From the NCBI GenBank assembly GCA_017998555.1, contig JAGOCU010000006.1, positions 1 to 20,488 on the forward strand: DNA of 20,488 bases, in the 5' to 3' direction. The notes beneath the pieces were generated by a model. It worked only from the letters and a program-made list of their open reading frames with translations, made no database searches and was not told the origin of the DNA. The translations under genes were made by a program, and so were the position numbers. The first letter of the stretch is position 1. The number at the start of each line of letters is the position of its first letter. This stretch comes from Thermoflexales bacterium. Lineage in GTDB: Bacteria; Chloroflexota; Anaerolineae; J036; Brachytrichaceae. Below, one piece after another: positions 14,552-20,488 of the stretch.

Positions 14552-15211
14552 ATGGACAAAGACGCGCTTGAATTGCCGCTCTTCCCCTTGAACGTCGTGC
14601 TCTTTCCCGGGCAGACGTTGCCGTTGCATGTCTTTGAACCGCGGTATCGGGTGATGATCAATCGGTGCATCGAGCGGGGCGAGCCGTTTGGCGTCGTGCT
14701 TGCCCGGGATGACGACCCGGACTCCCCCTACGAGATCGGCACCGCTGCGCGGATCACTCAGGCGGAACGACTTGATGACGGCCGGCTCAATATTCTGACG
14801 GTGGGCGTGGAGCGCTTCCTCCTGTCGCAGGTGCGGGTGAGCGATGATGACTATCTGATTGGAAGCGCCACGCCGCTGCCCTTCAAGGACGAGGATGCGG
14901 TGCCCAAATCGCTTCGCCGTCGGGTGGTCATGCTTCTGCGCCGGTATCTGAAGCTTCTGGCCCGCACAAGCGGCTGCCGTCTGAAGTTTCCCCGCATACC
15001 CCGTGACGCATCGAGCGTTGCGGTTTTCGCCGCGATTGTGCTTCAGATCGATCTGGAGGACAAACAGGAGCTGCTGAGCCTGGACAGTGTCGCCGACATC
15101 CTGGAGGAGGAGTTGGCGATCCTGGAGGACGAGGTATTTGCGTTAACGCTGATGACCCGGGCGCCGCCCGCGCCCGGATTCATTGGTGGAACGCTGTTCT
15201 CGCTGAATTGA
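14552..15211 (+). CDS. LON substrate-binding domain protein
   Basis: The 219-residue protein is built on the LON N-terminal (substrate-binding) domain without the AAA+ or protease parts of Lon. The opening LPLFPLNVVLFPGQTLPLHVFEPRYR (8-33) is the family hallmark, and GVVLARDDD (47-55) and EIGTAARITQAERLDDGRLNI (61-81) continue it. A helical region follows (about 120-200). Its function is not known; free-standing LON-domain proteins are widespread and may bind unfolded protein or guide a protease. ATG 14552 is chosen because the domain starts at once; in-frame TTG 14510 lies before the -10 candidate. It diverges from the isomerase operon and precedes plsX by 45 bases, in which a small hairpin may separate the two. 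Confidence 0.9.
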   Translation: MDKDALELPLFPLNVVLFPGQTLPLHVFEPRYRVMINRCIERGEPFGVVLARDDDPDSPYEIGTAARITQAERLDDGRLNILTVGVERFLLSQVRVSDDDYLIGSATPLPFKDEDAVPKSLRRRVVMLLRRYLKLLARTSGCRLKFPRIPRDASSVAVFAAIVLQIDLEDKQELLSLDSVADILEEELAILEDEVFALTLMTRAPPAPGFIGGTLFSLN

Positions 15212-15217
15212 CTCTCC

Positions 15218-15233
15218 GCGCCGTCTTTGGCGC
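15218..15233 (+). terminator. Weak hairpin between LON-domain gene and plsX
   Basis: GCGCC (15218-15222) and GGCGC (15229-15233) form a 5-bp stem with a 6-base loop, 6 bases after the stop. No T-tract follows. It may only attenuate, or be chance. Confidence 0.2.
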
Positions 15234-15256
15234 CGCGGAACCAGTCTACTAACACC

Positions 15257-16261
15257 ATGAAAATCGTACTGGATGCGATGGGCGGCGACTTTGGCCCGGA
15301 GCCGAACGTGGAAGCCGCCATTCAGGCCGCCCGTGAGTTCGGGCATGAGATCGTCCTGGTTGGCAAGCAGGATTTGATCCGGCCGCTTGTCAATCAACAC
15401 AATACGGCCGGCTTGATGCTGCCAATCGTCCATGCAAGCGAAGTCGTGGAGATGGACGAGCATCCCGCCGCCGCCGTCAAGGCCAAAAAAGATAACTCGA
15501 TGAGCGTCGGCTTGCGATTGGTGAAGGCCGGCCAGGCCGATGCCTTCGTCACCATGGGTAATACGGGCGCGGCGATGGCGTCGGCGCTATTTACCCTGGG
15601 CCGGATCAAGGGTGTGCACCGTCCCGCCATCTCGTCAGCCATTCCGACCACGCGGGGCTGGACGTTCATGATCGATATCGGGGCGAACGCCGATTGCCGT
15701 CCCGAGTACCTTGTTCAATTTGCGCTCATGGGCAGCATCTACTCGGAGCGGGTCATGCGGGTCCGCAATCCAAAAGTAGGGCTGCTCTCGAATGGCGAGG
15801 AAGAGTCCAAGGGCAGCGAGCTGGTCCAGGCCACCCACCAGCTCCTGAAGGCGTCCGGACTGAACTTCATTGGGAATGTCGAGGGCCGCGACATTCCGGT
15901 CGGCACCGCCGATGTGATCGTGACCGATGGCTTCACCGGCAATGTTGCCATCAAACTGATGGAAGGCATGAAGGAGATGATCGAGAGTCTGCTGAAGGAC
16001 GCGTTTTACAGCAGCCTTCCGGCGAAGATCGGCGGCGCGCTTTCGCGCTCGGCCATCAAAGCGACGCTCAAGACACGGACCAGCTACGAAGAAATCGGCG
16101 GGGCGCCGCTGCTTGGCGTCGATGGGGTCGTCATCATCGGGCATGGGCGCAGCAAGGCGCCGGCCATCTACTCCGCCATCAAGCGGGCCTCCGAATCCGT
16201 GCAGAACGGCGTGGTGGATGCCATCGAGCGCGGACTGGCCGCCGCGCCTCAGGGGGCATAG
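15257..16261 (+). CDS. plsX: Phosphate acyltransferase PlsX
   Basis: PlsX turns acyl-ACP into acyl-phosphate, the acyl donor for PlsY in phospholipid synthesis, and works at the inner face of the membrane. The 334-residue protein has the normal length. Family motifs: DAMGGDFGP (6-14), the start of the Rossmann-like fold; GNTGA (101-105); IDIGAN (139-144); LLSNGEEESKG (177-187); NVEGRDI (207-213); DGFTGNV (224-230); GGAPLLGV (281-288). ATG 15257 matches the conserved N-terminus; no Shine-Dalgarno is seen, and TCTACT 6 bases upstream is only a weak -10 candidate. An in-frame start at 15227 would lie within the hairpin region. fabF follows after 9 bases, so the two are one operon. The usual fabH, fabD, fabG and acpP between plsX and fabF are absent. 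Confidence 0.96.
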   Translation: MKIVLDAMGGDFGPEPNVEAAIQAAREFGHEIVLVGKQDLIRPLVNQHNTAGLMLPIVHASEVVEMDEHPAAAVKAKKDNSMSVGLRLVKAGQADAFVTMGNTGAAMASALFTLGRIKGVHRPAISSAIPTTRGWTFMIDIGANADCRPEYLVQFALMGSIYSERVMRVRNPKVGLLSNGEEESKGSELVQATHQLLKASGLNFIGNVEGRDIPVGTADVIVTDGFTGNVAIKLMEGMKEMIESLLKDAFYSSLPAKIGGALSRSAIKATLKTRTSYEEIGGAPLLGVDGVVIIGHGRSKAPAIYSAIKRASESVQNGVVDAIERGLAAAPQGA

Positions 16262-16270
16262 CTGGATCGA

Positions 16271-17635
16271 ATGGCCAGATCAAAGCGGTTCTCCAGTCTG
16301 CGCACCAGCGCCAGGAAGGTGGCGACGTTTGCGGGCAACAAGTTCCGCGACGCGCGTGAGCGTCGGCGGGACCGGCAACGCGCGCCGGATCAGTTCAATC
16401 GGCGGGTCGTTGTGACTGGGCTGGGCGCGATCACGGTGCTTGGTCTTGATGTCGCCACCACCTGGGCGGGGCTCGTTGCGGGCCGGAGCGGAATCGGGCC
16501 CATCACCCAGTTTGACGCGAGCGACCTGCCGGTGCGAATTGCCGGGGAGGTCAAGGGGTTTGACCCGCTCAAGTACAGCGAACCGAAGGAAGCTCGCCGC
16601 ATGGCGCGGGTGTCGCACTTTGCCGTCGCCGCCGCGCAGGAAGCGATCAACGACTCGGGCCTGCAGATTGGCAGGGACGTCCGGCCCGATCGCGTCGGCG
16701 TGGTCATGGGCACCGCTCTGGGCGGGTTCGAAATGTCGCATTCGGGCATGCAGGAACTCCATTCGCTGGGCTACCGGCGGGTGAATCCGTTCGCCCTGCC
16801 GGCGGCGCTGCCCAATGCGCCCGGCCATCACATCAGCACCCGGTTTGGCGCCAAAGGCCCGCTCAGCACGGTGGTTGCGGCTTGCGCATCCGGCACCCAG
16901 TCGATCGGAGATGCCGCCGAGATGATCCGGCGCGGAAAGATGGATGCCGCTTTCGCCGGCGGCGTGGAAGCGACCGTCATCGACGGCGCCATCGCCGCGT
17001 TCTCATTGATGCGGGTGCTCAGCACCAAACACAACGATGATCCGGCCCGGGCGGCCCGACCCTTCGACGCCACGCGGGATGGATTCTGCTTCGCCGAGGG
17101 CTGCGTCGTGCTGATGCTCGAGGACTACGACCGCGCCCGCGCCCGGGGAGCGAAGATCTATGCCGAGTTCCTGGGCATGGGCGTGTCATCGGATGCCCAT
17201 CACATCGCCATCCCGGATCCGGACGGCGCCGGCGTGATCCGGGCAATGACCTGGGCGCTGGATGACGCGCACTTGCGGCCGCACGAGATTGACTACATCA
17301 ATGCCCACGGGTCCGGCACCATCGCCGGTGATCCGATCGAGACCATGGCCATCAAGACCGTGCTGGGCGAACACGCCTACTCGGTGGCAGTGAGCAGCAC
17401 CAAGAGCATGGTCGGACACGCCATGGGCGCATCCGGCAGCATCGAGGCCTTGAGCACCCTGCTGACCATGCGCGATTCTGTTATCCCGCCCACCATCAAC
17501 CTGAATACGCCGGATCCCGAGTGCGACCTGGACTATGTCCCGAATGTCGCGCGCAAGGCCGACGTCAACATAGCGCTGTCCAACTCGATTGGGTTGGGCG
17601 GACAGAACGCGACAATCGCGTTCGGGAAGGTCTGA
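16271..17635 (+). CDS. fabF: Beta-ketoacyl-ACP synthase, FabF-like
   Basis: This enzyme condenses malonyl-ACP with acyl-ACP in fatty acid elongation. The 454-residue protein has the Cys-His-His triad: Cys205 in AACASGTQ, His346 in NAHGSGT and His383 in STKSMVGHAMGA, with Lys378. A basic N-terminal extension of about 43 residues precedes the usual start RRVVVTGLG (44-52); this may be real or a start misassignment (in-frame GTG at 16322 is another option). Several usually fixed positions differ. The phenylalanines of the NSFGFGGTN loop are Ile440 and Leu442, where E. coli has the gatekeeper Phe400; GEGAG reads AEGCV (276-280); AHGTSTP reads AHGSGTI. It is thus a divergent FabF, still likely active. 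It lies 9 bases after plsX and 6 bases before the membrane protein gene. Confidence 0.9.
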   Translation: MARSKRFSSLRTSARKVATFAGNKFRDARERRRDRQRAPDQFNRRVVVTGLGAITVLGLDVATTWAGLVAGRSGIGPITQFDASDLPVRIAGEVKGFDPLKYSEPKEARRMARVSHFAVAAAQEAINDSGLQIGRDVRPDRVGVVMGTALGGFEMSHSGMQELHSLGYRRVNPFALPAALPNAPGHHISTRFGAKGPLSTVVAACASGTQSIGDAAEMIRRGKMDAAFAGGVEATVIDGAIAAFSLMRVLSTKHNDDPARAARPFDATRDGFCFAEGCVVLMLEDYDRARARGAKIYAEFLGMGVSSDAHHIAIPDPDGAGVIRAMTWALDDAHLRPHEIDYINAHGSGTIAGDPIETMAIKTVLGEHAYSVAVSSTKSMVGHAMGASGSIEALSTLLTMRDSVIPPTINLNTPDPECDLDYVPNVARKADVNIALSNSIGLGGQNATIAFGKV

Positions 17636-17641
17636 CACCGC

Positions 17642-18382
17642 ATGCGTATTTCCGCCGACGACGCCAAAATCAAACGTAACGCGCTCATTTCACGGGCCAT
17701 CATCATCGGCTCGCTGGTGGTGATCGGCGCCCTGTTTGTTCTCTCGCTGCCCGGCACGAATTTCCTCACCCGCGATCCCGATACTTTCCAGATCATCTAC
17801 ATCGGCATGATCGCCCTGATGGTCATCGTCTTCTTTGTATCGCGGGTGGGCCTGGTTTACGCCAATCGCTACCTTTCGCCGTTCCGGCCCGAACGCGTGT
17901 TGCGCGAGGGATTGAAGGGGCTCGACCGCAAATTCGCGCTCATGATTTTCCGTAAGCCGGTGGACTACTTTCTGCTCGATCCCGGTGGTATCACGGTCTT
18001 CATTTGTCGCGGCCAGCGCGGTCTGGCGACGTATAAGGCGGGGAAGTGGAAGCGCTCGGGCGGCGGTCTTTCGGCCTTTTTTGCGAGCGAGGAGCCTCTC
18101 GGCGATCCGTTTGCGGATGCTACCGAGGCGATGACCCGTGTCAGCGCCGTTCTGGCCGAGAAGGCGCCCTCGATCAAAGTCCCGATTCAAGCCGTGGTTG
18201 TATTCACACATTCGGAAGCCAAACTGGACATTGAGCCGGCGCCCATCGCCGTTTTGCGTCCGGGCGAACTCAAGGACTACATGCGGGGGGCAGGCAAGCG
18301 GCGGGACCTGCCCACGTCTGTGCAGCGTCTGGCGCGAGCGGCTCTCGACGCGCCAGAGATTCCAGCGGCCGAGCAGTCTTGA
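17642..18382 (+). CDS. Two-helix membrane protein with degenerate NERD-like domain
   Basis: No named gene is recognised. The 246-residue protein has two membrane helices (about 18-37 and 50-72), then a cytoplasmic domain. In it, VDYFLLDPGGITVFICRGQRG (107-127) resembles the core of nuclease-related (NERD) domains, normally with an ExK motif; here the aligned positions are Ile and Arg, so no nuclease activity is expected. KAGKWKR (132-138) and PIQAVVVFTHSEAKL (181-195) fit the later strands of that fold. The resemblance is by eye only and weak. It starts 6 bases after the fabF stop and is the last gene before a large palindrome, so it is likely cotranscribed with plsX and fabF. A membrane-linked role beside acyl synthesis is possible but unproven. 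Confidence 0.6.
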   Translation: MRISADDAKIKRNALISRAIIIGSLVVIGALFVLSLPGTNFLTRDPDTFQIIYIGMIALMVIVFFVSRVGLVYANRYLSPFRPERVLREGLKGLDRKFALMIFRKPVDYFLLDPGGITVFICRGQRGLATYKAGKWKRSGGGLSAFFASEEPLGDPFADATEAMTRVSAVLAEKAPSIKVPIQAVVVFTHSEAKLDIEPAPIAVLRPGELKDYMRGAGKRRDLPTSVQRLARAALDAPEIPAAEQS

Positions 18383-18387
18383 CCCTG

Positions 18388-18447
18388 CTGCGAAATCGCA
18401 CTCCCCGCCCCCGGCGTACGCCGGGGGCGGGGAGTGCGATTTCGCAG
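18388..18447. repeat. Perfect 60-bp palindrome
   Basis: Bases 18388-18417 are exactly the reverse complement of 18418-18447, with no spacer and no mismatch. The outer arms begin CTGCGAAATCGCACTCC, the middle is C- and G-rich, and the centre is GGCGTACGCC. It begins 5 bases after the stop of the membrane protein gene and ends 46 bases before the SDR start. As RNA it would be a very strong hairpin; as DNA it could extrude a cruciform. There is no T-tract. It may be a terminator, or a copy of an interspersed palindromic (REP- or MITE-like) element. Open frames crossing it on both strands are products of the symmetry. Confidence 0.95.
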
Positions 18448-18459
18448 GAGAATTTCGGA

Positions 18460-18465
18460 CACAAT
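18460..18465 (+). promoter_or_regulatory. -10 of the SDR-MFS unit
   Basis: CACAAT lies 28 bases before ATG 18494; the leader (about 21 bases) would include the Shine-Dalgarno GGAG at 18484-18487, 6 bases before the ATG. The -35 position falls in or next to the right arm of the 60-bp palindrome, so the palindrome may affect this promoter. Confidence 0.35.
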
Positions 18466-18493
18466 CTAGGGCGTTTTGATACTGGAGTTCAAT

Positions 18494-19243
18494 ATGGAAA
18501 ACAAGGTGGCGCTCGTAACCGGGGCAGGGAGCGGAATAGGTCGGGCGGTCTCATTGGCGTTGTTGCGAGATGGCTGGCGGGTCGTCCTGGCCGGGCGCCG
18601 CGAAGACGCGCTCACAAGAACGATTGCCGAGTCTGGCGTGGCGGCGGCGCAGGCCCTGGCTGTTCCCACCGATCTGCGGGATCCGGCGGGTATTTCGTCC
18701 CTGTTTCAACACGCGCGCGAAGCCTTTGGCCGCCTGGATCTGCTCTTCAACAATGCCGGCATCAGCGCGCCTGGCCTCCTGGAAGAGATCAGCCTCGAAA
18801 AGTGGAAATCCGTCGTCGAAACAAATCTCACAGCGGCATTCCTGTGCACCCAGGAGGCTTTCAGAATCATGAAGGCCCAGACGCCCCGTGGTGGCCGGAT
18901 CATCAACAACGGATCGGTGTCTGCCTACGCGCCCCGGCCGAACTCCGCGCCCTATACGGCCACGAAGCATGCCATCACTGGATTGACCAAATCAACTTCG
19001 CTTGACGGGCGCAAGTACGATATCGCCTGCGGCCAGATTGACATTGGCAACGCCCTGACCGAGATGGCTGCGCCAATGACGCGCGGCGTGGCCCAGGCAA
19101 ACGGCGAGATCGCCATCGAGCCGGTCATGGATCCTGAGCACGTCGCGCGCGCCGTGCTGAACATGGCGAATTTGCCGCTGGACACCAACGTCCTCTTTAT
19201 GACGATCATGGCGACCAAAATGCCCTATGTCGGGCGCGGATAG
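18494..19243 (+). CDS. SDR-family NAD(P)-dependent oxidoreductase
   Basis: This classical short-chain dehydrogenase/reductase has 249 residues. It has the nucleotide-binding TGAGSGIG (9-16), NNAG (86-89), the tetrad Asn111, Ser141, Tyr154 and Lys158 (YTATK), all intact. AGRRE (34-38) after strand 2 suggests NADP(H) preference, by inference. The C-terminal part (ending ATKMPYVGRG) is typical of a subgroup of uncharacterised SDRs, so the substrate is unknown; it is not clearly FabG. ATG 18494 has GGAG 6 bases upstream; an in-frame TTG at 18476 lacks such a site. The MFS gene starts 17 bases before its stop, so the two are translationally coupled, and they may act on the same compound. Confidence 0.93.
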   Translation: MENKVALVTGAGSGIGRAVSLALLRDGWRVVLAGRREDALTRTIAESGVAAAQALAVPTDLRDPAGISSLFQHAREAFGRLDLLFNNAGISAPGLLEEISLEKWKSVVETNLTAAFLCTQEAFRIMKAQTPRGGRIINNGSVSAYAPRPNSAPYTATKHAITGLTKSTSLDGRKYDIACGQIDIGNALTEMAAPMTRGVAQANGEIAIEPVMDPEHVARAVLNMANLPLDTNVLFMTIMATKMPYVGRG

Positions 19244-20477
19244 CGCCGCGCCGGGGCGGAGCATCGCAACCGCATCGTCGCAGGCGCTCTGGCGGGGCGT
19301 GGCCTCCCTGACCCTGTTGCGGTTTGCAGGTGACACGGCTGTGCGCGCGCCGGTCCCCTTCGTGATCTTCATCGCGGCTTCGTATGGCGCGCTTCCTGAA
19401 AGCGCGGGCTGGTTCGCCGTGGCGCTCGGCATGTCCGGGCTCGTATCGCCACTTGTGAGCGTCATCGAGCGCCGGGTCGGCGCGCGCCGGTCCATTCTGA
19501 TCTCGACAGCCATCTTCGCCGGGGGTTGTTTTGCGTTGGCCTTCGCGCCATCCTTTCCGGTTGCGCTGGCTCTGTGCGTTGTGCTGGGCCTTGGCCGGAG
19601 CCTGATCGGCCCGCAGGCCCAGGCCTTTGTCGCCGATACGGTGCCGTTTGCCCGGCGCGGAGCGGTGCTTGGCGTGCTGGAACTTGCCTGGGCGCTGGCC
19701 TGGATCGCGGGCGTGCCCGCCTTCGGGTTTCTGATCCAGCGCGCGGCGTGGTGGGTGCCTTTCTCGCTGATCGGCGTCATCAGCATCATCGGCACCTGGG
19801 CGACCCTTCGCTTTGCGATCACGCGCGATCACGCCCACGCGCTCGCCGCGGCCACTACACCGGGCGGTCTTTCGCTTGTGATCCGCCATCCATCGGCGCG
19901 ACGGGTGCTGCTGTTTGGCTTTGGGTTGATGATCGCGATCAACCTGACCGTCGTCGTCTACGCCCCCCACCTTGTGGCGCGGTTTGGTCTGACCGCGGAG
20001 CAGTTGGGTTTGATCTCGATTGTCCTGGGCGTGGCCGATGTCGTGGCGGAGGGTCTGATCATCTTTGCCCTCGACCGAATTGGCAAGCAGCGGTCGGTCA
20101 TGCTGGGGCTGGCTGTGATGGGGGCCGGCTTGGCCGGCTTTCTCGTGGGCGGTGAGAACCTGGTCGCCGCCATGGCGTCGCTCTTTCTTGTGTTTCTCGG
20201 ATTCGAGTACGCGGTCGTGTCGAACTTGCCGGTGGCCAGCGAAGTGCTCCCCATGGCCCGTACCGCCATGATGGGCAGCCTGAACGGGGTCAATTCTCTC
20301 GGCCGCACCCTTGCAGCGTTGGCCGCAATCCCGTTGTATGCGGCCGTTGGATTGCGTGGCGTGCTGGCGATCAGCCTGACGGCCCTGGCGATGGCGGCGC
20401 TCGCCTTCTGGTCCGTCAAGCTCGACGAGAAGCCCCGCAGAATTGAAATCAATCCGGGCGCTGCATCGTCACCCTGA
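19227..20477 (+). CDS. MFS transporter
   Basis: The 416-residue integral membrane protein has about 12 hydrophobic segments in two halves, joined by a polar loop (about 197-225). Major-facilitator traits include the loop-2/3 motif-A-like ERRVGARRS (81-89) and its echo LDRIGKQRS (282-290), and the Gly-rich VVLGLGRSLIGPQAQAFVAD in the fourth-helix area (118-137). Arg40 and Asp36 near the first helix may be functional. The N-terminus (1-20) and C-terminus are cytoplasmic and polar. The substrate is not evident; drug or metabolite efflux is typical of the group. It overlaps the SDR gene by 17 bases. Only 11 bases follow the stop, with nothing recognisable in them. Confidence 0.9.
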   Translation: MSGADSAAPGRSIATASSQALWRGVASLTLLRFAGDTAVRAPVPFVIFIAASYGALPESAGWFAVALGMSGLVSPLVSVIERRVGARRSILISTAIFAGGCFALAFAPSFPVALALCVVLGLGRSLIGPQAQAFVADTVPFARRGAVLGVLELAWALAWIAGVPAFGFLIQRAAWWVPFSLIGVISIIGTWATLRFAITRDHAHALAAATTPGGLSLVIRHPSARRVLLFGFGLMIAINLTVVVYAPHLVARFGLTAEQLGLISIVLGVADVVAEGLIIFALDRIGKQRSVMLGLAVMGAGLAGFLVGGENLVAAMASLFLVFLGFEYAVVSNLPVASEVLPMARTAMMGSLNGVNSLGRTLAALAAIPLYAAVGLRGVLAISLTALAMAALAFWSVKLDEKPRRIEINPGAASSP

Positions 20478-20488
20478 CAAACAACGAT

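Noticed and set aside
18270..18464. Short frames on both strands crossing the 60-bp palindrome, with the same peptide on each strand
   Set aside because: The shared peptide is a direct result of the palindrome's symmetry, not evidence of coding.
18494..19243. The SDR as the missing FabG of the fatty acid cluster
   Set aside because: It is separated from fabF by a membrane protein gene and a large palindrome, has its own promoter and ribosome site, is coupled to an MFS transporter, and its C-terminal part matches another SDR subgroup.
18992..19970. Long minus-strand frames antisense to the SDR and MFS genes
   Set aside because: They lie opposite a catalytic SDR and a 12-helix transporter and show only polar, low-complexity sequence.

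Overview
The window is GC-rich, densely coded bacterial chromosome: 16 coding regions, no stretch over about 120 bases without a gene, and no tRNA, rRNA, CRISPR array or transposase that I could see. The gene families suggest a Chloroflexota-like organism (Anaerolineae and relatives). The hints are a Pro-Thr-Ala-rich linker on a surface protein, a type 2 isopentenyl-diphosphate isomerase, an M32 carboxypeptidase, and many genes that start just after a -10 element with no ribosome binding site. This placement is inference; no marker gene proves it.

Left part (1-7219). On the minus strand, an M32 metallocarboxypeptidase and a phosphoenolpyruvate carboxylase form a tight pair (4-base gap), followed by the start of a multi-pass membrane protein that runs off the window. 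Diverging from the carboxypeptidase is a plus-strand pair: a free-standing alanyl-tRNA editing protein (AlaX type with DHHA1 tail) and a metallo-beta-lactamase-fold protein whose metal ligands are mostly lost. The divergent genes are only 23 bases apart and appear to share one near-symmetrical -10 element. A strong GC hairpin separates the plus-strand pair from a convergent acyl carrier protein gene.

Middle (7220-13026). acpP and the type 2 IPP isomerase gene diverge from a 92-base region holding an inverted repeat. Next is a nitrilase-fold protein in which the catalytic Cys is replaced by Gly, then a hairpin, then a two-gene unit of a secreted, C-terminally anchored protein and a soluble GAF-PAS histidine kinase joined with no gap. 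The kinase overlaps tail-to-tail by 20 bases with a minus-strand operon of sugar-phosphate isomerase/epimerase-like protein, signal peptidase I and a LolD/MacB-type ABC ATPase.

Right part (14463-20488). Plus-strand genes encode a LON-domain protein, PlsX, a FabF-like ketosynthase and a membrane protein with a degenerate NERD-like domain. PlsX, FabF and the distant ACP connect acyl-chain synthesis with phospholipid synthesis. An exact 60-bp palindrome closes this group. An SDR oxidoreductase and an MFS transporter, overlapping by 17 bases, end the window.

I see no defence island, prophage or obvious new multi-gene system. The most notable signals are the 60-bp palindrome, two probable pseudoenzymes (nitrilase and MBL folds), the shared divergent promoter, the repeated leaderless-start pattern, and the surface-protein/histidine-kinase pair.
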